NCBI RefSeq assembly: GCF_004345785.1
Contig: NZ_SLXI01000007.1
Span: 1-64,000, forward strand
DNA length: 64,000 nucleotides
Direction: 5' to 3'
From: Bisgaardia hudsonensis
GTDB lineage: Bacteria; Pseudomonadota; Gammaproteobacteria; Enterobacterales; Pasteurellaceae
Every line of letters starts with the position of its first letter. The stretch's first letter is position 1. A model generated the notes under the pieces. It did no database searches and was not told where the DNA came from. It saw only the letters and a program-made list of their open reading frames with translations. The position numbers were made by a program, and so were the translations under genes. Shown here in pieces: positions 27,746-37,470 of the stretch.

Positions 27746-27783
27746 AAGTGCGGTTGAATTTTTTTAAATTTTCAACCGCACTT
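27746..27783 (-). terminator. Terminator made from an inverted uptake-signal pair
   Basis: AAGTGCGGTTGAA (27746-27758) and its exact complement (27771-27783) form a 13-bp stem. On the minus strand a long T-run follows. It ends the torC-torA-torD transcript upstream of ilvY. Both arms contain the Haemophilus-type uptake signal. Confidence 0.85.
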
Positions 27784-27808
27784 GTTTATCTATTTCAGTC
27801 TAATTAAT

Positions 27809-28387
27809 TTATTTACTTAATATTGACAAGAATAACGCCATTATATGCTGGTAGAACATTGTTTTCGTTCTAATATTCTGAACCCTTTTATTAAATGGTG
27901 TCAACCAAGTTAATAAATAATTTTTAATGAAATCTTGTTGTTCATCAAGGCTAGACTCTTGAACTAATTTATCAAGTACCTCTAAATAAACGGCAAGATG
28001 ATCACTTGGTTCTTTATTATTTCGGCTTACTTGTAAAGAGAAATCTTTTAATAACTGATCCATAAAATGAAGGTTATCATCTAAAGCTTTATCTTCAAGA
28101 TAAGCTGAAGCATAAGGCAATGCACTTACCTGTCCATCAAGCAGAAATAGTTGTGTAAAATCAGCCGCCAATTCTAAGTGAGCATAAGGCATTTGATGTA
28201 ATTGCCCTAGCTCATTTTTTATTTGTTTAACTTGCTCTGTAAACCCTTGCTCTGATAAAAAATCAAACAAAGAATCAAACAAGCCTTGCTGATATTGTTG
28301 TAACTGTTCTTCAGTTAATTCGTGGCTGAGAATATTCTCAAACCACGAAATAAGAAAAACTTTTTCTTCTTTATTTAAGTTAATCAT
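27809..28387 (-). CDS. torD: TorD-family molybdoenzyme chaperone
   Basis: An all-helical cytosolic chaperone of the TorD/DmsD group, which holds the apo-reductase and its twin-arginine signal until the molybdenum cofactor is loaded. The 192-residue protein contains the family's [11 protein letters not shown] segment followed by [11 protein letters not shown], and [14 protein letters not shown] in the later helices. The start overlaps the torA-like stop in an ATGA junction, so it is translationally coupled. It is the last gene of the three-gene operon. Confidence 0.9.
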   Translation of the reverse strand: MINLNKEEKVFLISWFENILSHELTEEQLQQYQQGLFDSLFDFLSEQGFTEQVKQIKNELGQLHQMPYAHLELAADFTQLFLLDGQVSALPYASAYLEDKALDDNLHFMDQLLKDFSLQVSRNNKEPSDHLAVYLEVLDKLVQESSLDEQQDFIKNYLLTWLTPFNKRVQNIRTKTMFYQHIMALFLSILSK

Positions 28388-30855
28388 AATGTTACTTCAA
28401 TTGGACCTGTAAACCCATTTGCTGCAGGTGCCTCGCCTTGATATTTTTCGATATTAACTAAGCAAGTATTTGCAGATACTGCTTGTGCTAATGATGATGA
28501 TCCAATATCTAAAGTCATTGTATTAGGGTCACCATAAGTATCAATAGAGCCAACCGTTTCATCTAATGGAGAGAACCATGCCCCTTCTTGTAAACGAAGG
28601 ATACCAGCAGGGAAATTGTCAGAAACGTGTGCACCAACAATCGCTTGTCCACGATCATTATAAACACGAACTAAATCTCCATGAGCAATACCTGCATTTT
28701 TTGCATCTTCTGGGTTTATAAATAATGGCTCACGACCTTGAATTGTGTAGGTTTCACGCAATTCTTTTGATTCACAAAGTTGTGAATGTAAGCGTTTATC
28801 TGGGTGAACAGATTGCAGCCAGAAATGATATTTTTCTGATTTAGGGCCACCATGAGAGCGTTCTGCTTTTTCAAACCACATTGGATGGCCTTTACAATCT
28901 TCATAACCGTAACTTGCAATTTTATTACTAAAGATTTCAATTAAACCTGATGGTGTGCCTAACGCATTTAGTTCTGGATCTTCACGGAATTCAGCATGGC
29001 GAACCCAAGGTTTACCTTCAGGGAATAATACATAGCCTTTTTCCCAGAATTCAGCAAATGCTGGCATATCGAATTTACCTTGGTTAGCTTGACGACATTC
29101 TTCATATAATTGCTCAACCCATTGCATTTCATCCATTCCACGACTAAATTCTTTTTCTTTACCAAAACGGCTACAAAGATCACGGAAAATTTCAAAGTCA
29201 GAACGAGATTCAAACATTGGCTCAACTAATTTTTGCATTGCAATAACACCACGGTTACTATAAGAACCGTATGCATCAATATCATTACGTTCAAATGGTG
29301 TACAAGCTGGTAAAACAATATCAGAGAAACGACAAGTTGCAGTCCAACTATAATTAACAGAAACTATCGTTTCTAATTTTTGGAATGCCGCTTTCATCTT
29401 ATTACGCTCTGATTGACGATGCCATTGATTACAACCTGTGAAAATAGCCATTTTTAATGGTGAATAAACCACTTTTTTACCATTAGCATCTATTGTTTCA
29501 CCTGGATTAAGCAATGCGTCAGTTAAACGAGCCACAGGAATTGATGAACTATAACCTTTATAGTCTGTACTTGGATATTTTGGTGTTTGACCTTCATCTA
29601 AGTTAAGCGGGAATGAACCCGGCATTGCCGCACCAGACTCTGGAACACCAATAGAACTATAATGGTGAGCGTAACTAATACCACCACCAGGTAAACCAAT
29701 TTGACCAAGCATAGAAGCTAACACCGCCCCCATCCAATATGGTTGCTCACCATGTTGCTGACGTTGAATCGCCCAACCAAAAATAAATTGCGTTCTTTTT
29801 CCTGCTAACATACGTGCAAATTCACGAATTTTATCCGCCGAAATACCACAAATTTTTTCTGCCCATTCTGGTGTTTTTGCAACTTTATCTTCTGATTCAC
29901 CCAATAAGTATGGTAAGAATTTTTCAAACCCAATCGTGTAAGTATCTAAGAAATCCGCATCATATAATTTTTCAGTATAAAGAACATGAGCGAGAGCCAA
30001 CATAAATGGTACATCAGTTTGTGGGTTAATGTATTGTTGTTCACAACCTAAGTAATTTTTTGTTTTACTTTTCACTGGATCAACACAAATTACATTCACA
30101 CCTTTAGCCGCAACTTTCTCTTTTAGCTCTTCTAAATATTTGTAGGCTTCGTGAGTTTCACAGTTCCAACCTACTTGTAAATTTTTAACAGGATCACTTG
30201 CCCAGAAAATAATATTTTCACTGTCTTTTAAAATAATTTCCCAAGAGGTTCCTTGTGAATAAACTTCTGAACTTCCTAATACGTAAGGTAAAATAACTTG
30301 ACCAGCACCTGTTGAATAGTCCCCAGTTGTTCCAACACTATTTCCGTGCATTGCAATCGCACGGATCATATGATTACCACAACTATGGAATTGTCCAGTA
30401 GTACGCCATCCAACTAAACCAGTATGCAATGCCCAAGGACCGTAATCTTTTTGTACTCTCTCTAACTCATCATAGAAAAGATCGATTGCTTGTTGCCAAC
30501 TTACACGAACAAAACGGTTATCCCCACGTTTTGACTTATCACTATTCTGGCGATCTTTTAACCAATCTAAACGTACCATAGGGTAACGAATTCGAGATTC
30601 ACTATAGATCAAACCCTTAATACCATTAATCATTTCTGTTGGGTATTTATCATATTCAAAAGCTTTGACATCTACTACTTTACCATTCTCAACTTTTGCT
30701 CTAATCGCTCCCCAATGAGAACCTGAAATTTTCCATGAACTTACATCTACGTTGCTTCCATTTGTTTCTTGTTTAGCAACAAGAAAACTAGGAATAGACA
30801 ACGCCGCAGACATAATAGACATATTTTTTAAAAATTGGCGACGAGTTTGTCCCAT
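28384..30855 (-). CDS. torA: Periplasmic molybdopterin S-/N-oxide reductase (TorA/TorZ/MtsZ type)
   Basis: A bis-MGD molybdoenzyme of the DMSO-reductase family and terminal reductase of an anaerobic respiratory chain. The 823-residue product starts at ATG 30855 (AGGGGA upstream) with a Tat signal, [10 protein letters not shown]. The upstream in-frame extension to 30960 lies inside the torC-like gene and is not used. [10 protein letters not shown] opens the mature part, the Mo-ligand serine is in [13 protein letters not shown], and [17 protein letters not shown] is typical of TorA/TorZ. No N-terminal 4Fe-4S cysteine set is present, as expected. The substrate is uncertain: TMAO, biotin sulfoxide or methionine sulfoxide, since the related H. 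influenzae enzyme MtsZ prefers S-oxides. Confidence 0.88.
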   Translation of the reverse strand: MGQTRRQFLKNMSIMSAALSIPSFLVAKQETNGSNVDVSSWKISGSHWGAIRAKVENGKVVDVKAFEYDKYPTEMINGIKGLIYSESRIRYPMVRLDWLKDRQNSDKSKRGDNRFVRVSWQQAIDLFYDELERVQKDYGPWALHTGLVGWRTTGQFHSCGNHMIRAIAMHGNSVGTTGDYSTGAGQVILPYVLGSSEVYSQGTSWEIILKDSENIIFWASDPVKNLQVGWNCETHEAYKYLEELKEKVAAKGVNVICVDPVKSKTKNYLGCEQQYINPQTDVPFMLALAHVLYTEKLYDADFLDTYTIGFEKFLPYLLGESEDKVAKTPEWAEKICGISADKIREFARMLAGKRTQFIFGWAIQRQQHGEQPYWMGAVLASMLGQIGLPGGGISYAHHYSSIGVPESGAAMPGSFPLNLDEGQTPKYPSTDYKGYSSSIPVARLTDALLNPGETIDANGKKVVYSPLKMAIFTGCNQWHRQSERNKMKAAFQKLETIVSVNYSWTATCRFSDIVLPACTPFERNDIDAYGSYSNRGVIAMQKLVEPMFESRSDFEIFRDLCSRFGKEKEFSRGMDEMQWVEQLYEECRQANQGKFDMPAFAEFWEKGYVLFPEGKPWVRHAEFREDPELNALGTPSGLIEIFSNKIASYGYEDCKGHPMWFEKAERSHGGPKSEKYHFWLQSVHPDKRLHSQLCESKELRETYTIQGREPLFINPEDAKNAGIAHGDLVRVYNDRGQAIVGAHVSDNFPAGILRLQEGAWFSPLDETVGSIDTYGDPNTMTLDIGSSSLAQAVSANTCLVNIEKYQGEAPAANGFTGPIEVTL

Positions 30856-30874
30856 AGTATTTCCCCTATATTTA

Positions 30875-32017
30875 TTAGTGTTGTTTAAAATCTGATGAAT
30901 GAAGTTGTAGGTAACGCAGTACCTCTTTACCAGTTTGTTCATCCATACTTGTAAATCCAATCATACCCTTAAACTGCCCAATCCAAGCGTTAGAATCGAA
31001 ATGCGCTATATCTGGCTGTTTATGACAAGTACTACATTGAGTTTTATAAATAGACTCCATATTTGCCCAAATAGGTGCAACATCTTCAACTAACTGAGAT
31101 TTAGCAATCCATACTTGCAGTTTTATATGTTTCCAATCTAATCCTGTCATTTCATCACTTACTGTTTCAATGACTTCAAATTTAGGCTTAGTTTTCACAA
31201 ACTCTTTTGTTAATACCGCTTCAGAAATATTTTTACCTGCTGCATGAGATAAAATACGTGACAATCCTCTTCCCTTACGCCATGCCACTAATTCAACTAA
31301 ATCCCCTTTATCATTTGATTTGATAAATGTAAGTGGTACAGCCGTTTCAATATAACCAATATTATCAGTTAGAGCCTCGTCTAAGAAAATATCTGTTTTA
31401 GCTTTTAAATAATATTGTTTTCCCTCAGTAAGTGTTTCTACTGAAGATACTTCTTTTGTCATTTTCGGTAAGTGATGTGCAATACCTTTATGACAATCAA
31501 TACAACTTTGATCTGTTTTAGCTGCAGGAATCATCGCTTGACGTGCGGCTGGAGACATCTCATCGAATTTCATTCGATCATAACTATGACAGCCTTTACA
31601 CTCTTGAGAACCATTAGCGGACATTCTCGCCCATTCTCTCTCTGCCATTTCTAAACGATGTTCTTCAAATTTTTCTTTTGTATCTATTTTTCCTGATGCT
31701 TCAGCAAAAATTTCTTTAATCGCTTCAATTTTTCGAATGTATTTGTCCAACTTACCATGAGGTAAATGGCAATCTGCACATTCTGCAGCTACCCCCATTT
31801 TATTTGACCAATGAGCCGTTTCTTTTAGCTCTGACAATGGTTGTTGCATAGAGTGGCAACTCACACAAAACTCTTCTTTACTTGTTTCGTCTAAAACAGT
31901 GTTAAATACAATCCAAGCAATCACTCCAATCATAGCTCCAAGAACTAATAAAACACCTAAGCCAAATTTAGCCGAAGGTTTGAAAAAAAATGACTTCAAA
32001 GAATTAATTATCTTCAT
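30875..32017 (-). CDS. torC: Pentaheme c-type cytochrome, TorC/TorY type
   Basis: A membrane-anchored cytochrome that passes electrons from menaquinol to the periplasmic reductase. The 380-residue protein has one N-terminal membrane helix (about residues 15-40, [19 protein letters not shown]). Four NapC/NirT-type haem sites follow (CVSCH, CADCH, CKGCH, CIDCH), and a C-terminal domain carries a fifth site (CSTCH). Five haems fit TorC/TorY rather than the four-haem NapC. The torA-like gene starts 19 bases downstream. The promoter should lie in 32018-32150; I saw no convincing FNR site. Confidence 0.92.
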   Translation of the reverse strand: MKIINSLKSFFFKPSAKFGLGVLLVLGAMIGVIAWIVFNTVLDETSKEEFCVSCHSMQQPLSELKETAHWSNKMGVAAECADCHLPHGKLDKYIRKIEAIKEIFAEASGKIDTKEKFEEHRLEMAEREWARMSANGSQECKGCHSYDRMKFDEMSPAARQAMIPAAKTDQSCIDCHKGIAHHLPKMTKEVSSVETLTEGKQYYLKAKTDIFLDEALTDNIGYIETAVPLTFIKSNDKGDLVELVAWRKGRGLSRILSHAAGKNISEAVLTKEFVKTKPKFEVIETVSDEMTGLDWKHIKLQVWIAKSQLVEDVAPIWANMESIYKTQCSTCHKQPDIAHFDSNAWIGQFKGMIGFTSMDEQTGKEVLRYLQLHSSDFKQH

Positions 32018-32327
32018 TAAATTCTCCCAACATTAGAATATAAAAAATTTACCATATAAAAACAATAAGATATAAAATTTAACCAATATTAATAAATATA
32101 ATAAGATCTACTAAATTATACGTATTTTTTTAAAATAAATCTAAAAAAACCAGAAAAAAACTTTATTTATGTGAACGCAATCGTTTGCTTTATTAAAAAA
32201 TAAAAATAAAATGCAAAAAACGCAATATTAAATATCAATAATCTCAATTTACGCAATGATTAATTTATGTATAATTCCTTAAATATAAGAATTTTATAAA
32301 CAAAACAATTACACAAGGAGTAAATAT
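32018..32327. other. Regulatory region between torC and ilvC
   Basis: A 310-base AT-rich divergent region with no gene. It contains a PurR-like box (32175-32190) and three direct copies of ACGCAAT (32175, 32220, 32251) on the ilvC side. GCAAT with ATTGC symmetry is the kind of element bound by LysR proteins, so IlvY operators are possible here. Confidence 0.45.
32175..32190. promoter_or_regulatory. PurR-like box upstream of ilvC
   Basis: ACGCAATCGTTTGCTT matches the E. coli PurR consensus (ACGCAAACGTTTNCNT) at all specified positions except one A to T in the left arm. It lies about 150 bases before ilvC. It may instead be part of an IlvY or other LysR operator, because ACGCAAT recurs twice downstream. 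Confidence 0.4.
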
Positions 32328-33809
32328 ATGCTTAACTATTTCAACACCCTTAATTTAAGACAACAATTAGATCAGCTTGGTCGTTGCCGCTTTATGAATC
32401 GTGAAGAATTTTCCGATGAAGCAAATTATTTAAAAGGTAAAAAAATCGTTATTGTTGGTTGCGGTGCTCAAGGCCTTAATCAAGGATTAAATATGCGTGA
32501 TTCAGGTCTAGATATTAGCTATGCGTTACGTGAACAAGCTATTGTAGATAAAAGAGCATCATTTCAACGAGCAACTGAAAATGGCTTTACAGTAGGTACT
32601 TACCAAGAATTAATTCCAACTGCTGATTTAGTTATTAATTTAACACCAGATAAACAACACGCTAAAGTTATTGATGATGTAATGCCTTTAATGAAACAAG
32701 GTTCAGCTTTAGGTTATTCTCATGGATTAAATATTGTTGAGCAAGGTCAACAAATCCGTAAAGATATTACTGTTGTAATGGTCGCCCCAAAATGTCCTGG
32801 CACAGAAGTTCGTGAAGAATATAAACGTGGATTTGGCGTACCAACTTTAATTGCTGTTCACCCAGAAAATGATCCTAAAGGTGAAGGTTTAGCTATTGCT
32901 AAAGCATGGGCTGCTGCAACGGGTGGACATAAAGCGGGCGTTTTAGAATCATCATTTGTTGCAGAGGTAAAATCTGATTTAATGGGAGAGCAAACAATAC
33001 TTTGTGGTATGTTGCAAGCGGGTTCAATTCTTTGCTATGACAAATTAATTTCCGATGGTAAAGATCCTGCTTATGCTGGAAAACTAATTCAATATGGCTG
33101 GGAAACGATTACTGAATCATTAAAACACGGTGGAATCACTTTAATGATGGACCGTCTATCAAATTCAGCAAAACTTCGTGCTTTTGAGCTATCAGAAATA
33201 ATTAAAGCTGAATTAACACCGCTCTTTGAAAAACATATGGATGATATTATTAGTGGTGAATTTTCCTCAACAATGATGAAAGATTGGGAAAATAATGACG
33301 TAAATTTATTAACATGGCGAGAAGAAACAGGAAAAACAGCATTTGAACAAGCACCACTTGCTCAAAATATTAATATTAATGAACAAGAGTATTTTGATAA
33401 CGGTGTTTTAATGATAGCGATGGTAAAAGCTGGTGTTGAACTTGCATTTGAAACAATGGTTGCAAGCGGTATTTATGAAGAATCAGCTTATTATGAATCC
33501 CTACACGAACTACCATTAATTGCAAATACTATTGCCCGTAAACGTCTATATGAAATGAATGTGGTTATTTCCGACACGGCAGAATATGGTAACTATTTAT
33601 TTGCTAACGTTGCAGCACCTATCCTTAAAGAGAAATTACTTCCTTTATTAAGAAACGGAGATTTAGGTGAAAAAACACCAGCATTTGAAATAGATAATAT
33701 TTTATTAAGAGATGTCAACGAGGCAATTCGTAACCATCCTGTTGAATTAATTGGGCAAGAATTACGTGGTTATATGATTGATATGAAACGTATTTCATCT
33801 CAACAATAG
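32328..33809 (+). CDS. ilvC: Ketol-acid reductoisomerase IlvC (class II, long form)
   Basis: NADPH-dependent isomeroreductase of valine/isoleucine synthesis, acting on acetolactate and acetohydroxybutyrate. The 493-residue length fits the enterobacterial long form with a duplicated C-terminal domain. The Rossmann loop is [18 protein letters not shown]. The metal-binding glutamates lie in the knotted domain around [16 protein letters not shown] and its counterpart later in the protein. The ATG has AAGGAG upstream. It is a single gene ended by a strong terminator at 33823-33861. Its usual regulator ilvY is on the far side of the tor-like operon. Confidence 0.97.
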   Translation: MLNYFNTLNLRQQLDQLGRCRFMNREEFSDEANYLKGKKIVIVGCGAQGLNQGLNMRDSGLDISYALREQAIVDKRASFQRATENGFTVGTYQELIPTADLVINLTPDKQHAKVIDDVMPLMKQGSALGYSHGLNIVEQGQQIRKDITVVMVAPKCPGTEVREEYKRGFGVPTLIAVHPENDPKGEGLAIAKAWAAATGGHKAGVLESSFVAEVKSDLMGEQTILCGMLQAGSILCYDKLISDGKDPAYAGKLIQYGWETITESLKHGGITLMMDRLSNSAKLRAFELSEIIKAELTPLFEKHMDDIISGEFSSTMMKDWENNDVNLLTWREETGKTAFEQAPLAQNININEQEYFDNGVLMIAMVKAGVELAFETMVASGIYEESAYYESLHELPLIANTIARKRLYEMNVVISDTAEYGNYLFANVAAPILKEKLLPLLRNGDLGEKTPAFEIDNILLRDVNEAIRNHPVELIGQELRGYMIDMKRISSQQ

Positions 33810-33822
33810 TTGCTATAAAATT

Positions 33823-33861
33823 AAATCCGTCTTTTAATTAAATTTAAAAGACGGATTTTTT
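33823..33861 (+). terminator. ilvC terminator
   Basis: AATCCGTCTTTTAA (33824-33837) pairs with TTAAAAGACGGATT (33844-33857), a 14-bp perfect stem with a six-base loop followed by a T-run. A clear intrinsic terminator 15 bases after the ilvC stop. Confidence 0.9.
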
Positions 33862-33889
33862 ATATAAGTGAATTATATGGAGAAATAAA

Positions 33890-34510
33890 ATGAAACTATG
33901 GTATTCCACAACAAGTCCTTTCGTACGTAAGACAACTGCTATTGCACATTATCATCATTTACAAGATAAAATAGAATTATTAAAAACATCAAGATCCTTT
34001 GACGCAAACTCACCCCACAATAAAGATAATCCTTTAGGGAAAATACCTGCATTACAACTAGATAACGGTGATTGGTTATACAACAGTAGCACTATTGCTG
34101 AATATCTTGATTCCATTGGTTCTGCGCCAAGTTTATTTAATAAAAATGAATCATATTGGAAAGTGCAAAGTTTATATGCTTTATCTGAAGGTATTTTAGA
34201 AAATTTGACGTCTTTAATGCTACCCGAACGAATGTTAAGACCTAAAGAAGAATGGTGGAATGCTCGACATACACAAATAATAGAAAGAACCGACCGCACT
34301 TTAAATGTAATTGCCGAAAAATTAAAATATTTTGGAACAGAATTAAATATAGGTACATTATACACAGTTTGTATGATTGATTTTTTAGTTTTTAGATCAA
34401 ATGTAACAAGTGCTGAAAAATATTCTGTATTACCTAAATTGAAAGAATGGTCAGAAAAAATGAATACTCTGTATCCTTGCTTATCAGAAACCAAACCTTA
34501 CATAGCATAG
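33890..34510 (+). CDS. Glutathione S-transferase family protein
   Basis: A 206-residue cytosolic protein with a thioredoxin-like N-terminal domain (MKLWYSTTSPFVRKT, then NPLGKIPALQLDNGDWLYNS, holding the cis-proline and the SSTIAEYLD glutathione-contact motif) and a helical C-terminal domain. It resembles the YibF-like group of bacterial GSTs. The catalytic residue is probably the N-terminal serine in TTSPF. Substrate is unknown. It is a single gene between the ilvC terminator and the convergent tbpA terminator. Confidence 0.82.
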   Translation: MKLWYSTTSPFVRKTTAIAHYHHLQDKIELLKTSRSFDANSPHNKDNPLGKIPALQLDNGDWLYNSSTIAEYLDSIGSAPSLFNKNESYWKVQSLYALSEGILENLTSLMLPERMLRPKEEWWNARHTQIIERTDRTLNVIAEKLKYFGTELNIGTLYTVCMIDFLVFRSNVTSAEKYSVLPKLKEWSEKMNTLYPCLSETKPYIA

Positions 34511-34524
34511 TTAATTTATAAAAC

Positions 34525-34541
34525 ATCAGATTTAATCTGAT
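34525..34541. other. Short inverted repeat downstream of the GST gene
   Basis: ATCAGA and TCTGAT flank a five-base AT spacer just after the GST stop codon. It may assist transcript ending before the stronger terminator at 34595. Confidence 0.3.
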
Positions 34542-34594
34542 AGACAAACTATTTTAAATAGCACTACTAGGTTGAGTTTAATCTTCTACAAATA

Positions 34595-34626
34595 AAAAGA
34601 CCTAAGTTTCAAAACTTAGGTCTTTT
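34595..34626. terminator. Bidirectional terminator between GST and tbpA
   Basis: AAAAGACCTAAGTTT (34595-34609) and its exact complement (34612-34626) form a long stem with A- and T-runs at the ends on both strands. It serves the two convergent genes. Confidence 0.88.
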
Positions 34627-34643
34627 ATGTTTTTATTATTCTA

Positions 34644-37433
34644 TTAGAATTTAGCCTCTAAAGATAATACAAAGTTTCTACCTGGTGCAGCATAACGAGC
34701 ATAATTATTCACATCATGATGTTGGTTAATTGAACCTTCTGTTGATTGACGGATAGATTCCCAAGTCAGATAGCGATAATTCATTAAATTATACACACCA
34801 GCTCTTAGAGTCGCATTCTTAAATAATGTAATATGTCCAACTACATCAATAGTGTACCAAGAACGTGTAGTACGTTTAGTATTAGATACAGTATTAACTG
34901 TACCACTACTATTATGAATTACTTGGACAAGCTCATTAGGATTTTTAGCTTTAGAATAAGTTAAAGTTGAATTTATTCCCCATTTATTCTCAGGATGTTC
35001 ATAACCTAATCCTAAAATATAACGAGCAGGTTGCAGTGCATCAAAGGCATAAGTACTTACGTCAGTTAAACCAGAATTATAAGACACTTTTGTTGGTTTT
35101 ACACGATTGTAGGCAAGAGTACTAAATAACCCTTCAGGGAGTTTATCATAAATACTATTCCAGTCTAATTTACCTACAATATTAATCCCCTCTATTTCCA
35201 TTGATTGTGAATTATGATATTGAGGAAAAACTATACGGTGTTTTTCTGTTACTTCTTTACGTGCAACAGTAATTAAGTCATTATATTTATTTCTAAAATA
35301 ACTTATTTCTAATGCACCAAAATTACCTTTAAAGCTAACCCCCAGTTCATTATTAAGTGATTTTTCTGGTTTAAGATCGCTTGCCTTGTAAATATAATCA
35401 GCTTCCCCCCTAATAATTCCAGGAACACGATAACCAAATAACTCTTGGAAACTTGGCACTCTAAAACCAGTTGATACACGATAAGAAAGCGCTATATTTT
35501 TTATAGGTTTAACAACAACCCCCATATTCCAAGAAGTAGTTCGATAATTTTTTACAGATACCCAAGGATCTTGAGAACGGAACTTATACTCATCTAAACG
35601 TATCCCTAAACCAAAATCAACGTATTTATTAATATTAATCTGATCATTTAAACTAACAAAACGGTTATTTCCTTTGATTGTTCTAGTATTACAATCTCTA
35701 AAAGCGGAAAGATTATCATTACAAAGTTGTTCTGTAATAACCTTACTGACAAAATGATCTCGATAAGGATTAGTTTTTGTTCCTAATACTTTACTTGCAT
35801 CAGGTCTCTCATTAATAGGAATTGAAAGAAACTTTATTGCTGAAAATTGATTATAGTAATCAGAACGATCTAAATTAGACTTAAATAGGTCAAACCCAAT
35901 AGTACTATTTATATGATGTTTTGTTTTATATAACTCAAATTTTTTATCTAAAGATAATTTAATTAAATGATGCTGTTCTGAATAAGTATTTCGCTCAGAA
36001 CCATAAAAAGAATAAGGTTTATCGATAGTTGGACGACAATTTTTATTAACACTAGGATATTCAGAACAATGAGAATTATGAATTTGTGAATCTAAAATAA
36101 TTTTTTGATTATCCCAACTCAGATCTAAATTATCAATCCAACTATTGTCATTTCCTTTAAAACGATATACTAAACCTGTACGTAATTTCTTATGATTTTC
36201 ATCAAAAAATTGCGCTCTTGCCCAACGTAGTCCTATCCCCTTTTTAAAATCGTCATTACTATTTTCTTGTTCTCTATTCAATGATTCATTTAGTTGGATA
36301 TATAAACCATCAAGTGGATTTCCATTTTTGCTGTATTTATGAACCCCTCTCTCAAAATCTTTTATTTCACTTAAATCATAATAGGCTTTAGTGGTCATAT
36401 CTCTAATATCATAGCGTTGTTTAGTTTCTTCATAAACAAAACCTAAGTAATTTTTTTCATCAAAATGATAACCTAATTTAGTTAATAATGATCCTGTTTT
36501 ATAACGCATTGGATCAGGAATAACTCGTTCATTTCCTGTATAATCTTCAGCTTTAATTTTTTCTACAATAAGATCATCTTTAGTTGTTTTTACTTCTGGT
36601 TGTGGGGCACAAGCCGACCAATCATTAGGACAATCATTTTTCAAAATAAACCAAGAACCATATCCATCTGATCCTTCACTTTCATTAAAATGATAACCTA
36701 AACGCCCTATTTCATAATTAATTGTATTAATAGCATCTTTATGAATTTTCGTTGATTTTCCCTTTTTATCGGTATATTGAATTAATGCTTCAAAGCCATT
36801 TTTTTGCCCAGCTAAAGCAATAGAATTAGTATATTGCTCATTTTTACTACTATACGCCGATTTAGCCGTAATTCCCCAGTTTTTCCCTTCGGGGATAATA
36901 TCACTTGGTTCTTTTGTTCTAAAACCAATAGCCCCGCCTAATGAACCTGAACCATATTCTGAAGAGCTCGCACCTTTACTGATCTCGACTGATGCAATAT
37001 TTTCATTTTCGACTTCATTGATTGAACCACCACCGTGTCTAGCACGGCGATGCTCGCCTTGCATTACATAAGATTGAGCTTGCGGAATACCATCTACAAC
37101 AACAGCAACACGGTTTTTATCAACACCTCGAATAGAGTAGCCAGCCGATCCACCTCGTCCTTGTTCTACAATGGCAATACCTGGATCATAACGTACAAGA
37201 TCTCGAATATTTAATACTTGTTCTCGATTAATGCTATCTGAATTTTTAACTATTTTACCTAAGCCAGTAACTTCATTATCTTTTCTGTTTGCTTTTTTCT
37301 TCTTACCAACAACTTGAACATCACTCAATTCTGTTGCTTGCTCCGCATAAACTTCTATTGAAGAAAAAGGGTATATAAAAAGTGCTAAATAAACACTGGA
37401 ATATAAAAATTGTTTTTTAGTAAAATGAATCAT
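34644..37433 (-). CDS. tbpA: TonB-dependent transferrin receptor TbpA
   Basis: An outer-membrane beta-barrel that binds host iron-loaded transferrin with TbpB and imports the iron using TonB energy. The 929-residue protein has a signal peptide (cleavage near VYA-EQ), a TonB box (LSDVQVVGK) and a plug domain with NIRDLVRYDPGIAIVEQGRG and SSEYGSGSLGGAIGF. The 22-strand barrel ends in the aromatic strand RNFVLSLEAKF. The RYDPGI and QGEHRRARHGGGSI plug segments are typical of the TbpA/LbpA family. Cysteine pairs lie in the extracellular loops. Lactoferrin specificity cannot be excluded from sequence alone. It is last in tonB-exbB-exbD-tbpB-tbpA, 37 bases after tbpB, under the Fur box at 42165. 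Confidence 0.9.
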   Translation of the reverse strand: MIHFTKKQFLYSSVYLALFIYPFSSIEVYAEQATELSDVQVVGKKKKANRKDNEVTGLGKIVKNSDSINREQVLNIRDLVRYDPGIAIVEQGRGGSAGYSIRGVDKNRVAVVVDGIPQAQSYVMQGEHRRARHGGGSINEVENENIASVEISKGASSSEYGSGSLGGAIGFRTKEPSDIIPEGKNWGITAKSAYSSKNEQYTNSIALAGQKNGFEALIQYTDKKGKSTKIHKDAINTINYEIGRLGYHFNESEGSDGYGSWFILKNDCPNDWSACAPQPEVKTTKDDLIVEKIKAEDYTGNERVIPDPMRYKTGSLLTKLGYHFDEKNYLGFVYEETKQRYDIRDMTTKAYYDLSEIKDFERGVHKYSKNGNPLDGLYIQLNESLNREQENSNDDFKKGIGLRWARAQFFDENHKKLRTGLVYRFKGNDNSWIDNLDLSWDNQKIILDSQIHNSHCSEYPSVNKNCRPTIDKPYSFYGSERNTYSEQHHLIKLSLDKKFELYKTKHHINSTIGFDLFKSNLDRSDYYNQFSAIKFLSIPINERPDASKVLGTKTNPYRDHFVSKVITEQLCNDNLSAFRDCNTRTIKGNNRFVSLNDQININKYVDFGLGIRLDEYKFRSQDPWVSVKNYRTTSWNMGVVVKPIKNIALSYRVSTGFRVPSFQELFGYRVPGIIRGEADYIYKASDLKPEKSLNNELGVSFKGNFGALEISYFRNKYNDLITVARKEVTEKHRIVFPQYHNSQSMEIEGINIVGKLDWNSIYDKLPEGLFSTLAYNRVKPTKVSYNSGLTDVSTYAFDALQPARYILGLGYEHPENKWGINSTLTYSKAKNPNELVQVIHNSSGTVNTVSNTKRTTRSWYTIDVVGHITLFKNATLRAGVYNLMNYRYLTWESIRQSTEGSINQHHDVNNYARYAAPGRNFVLSLEAKF

Positions 37434-37470
37434 AAACTTTCCTTATTATCTATGGTCAATGCTAGTTAAT

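Noticed and set aside
30856-30960. Longer N-terminus for the TorA-like reductase
   Set aside because: It overlaps the end of the torC-like gene and would bury the Tat signal. ATG 30855 has a good ribosome site.
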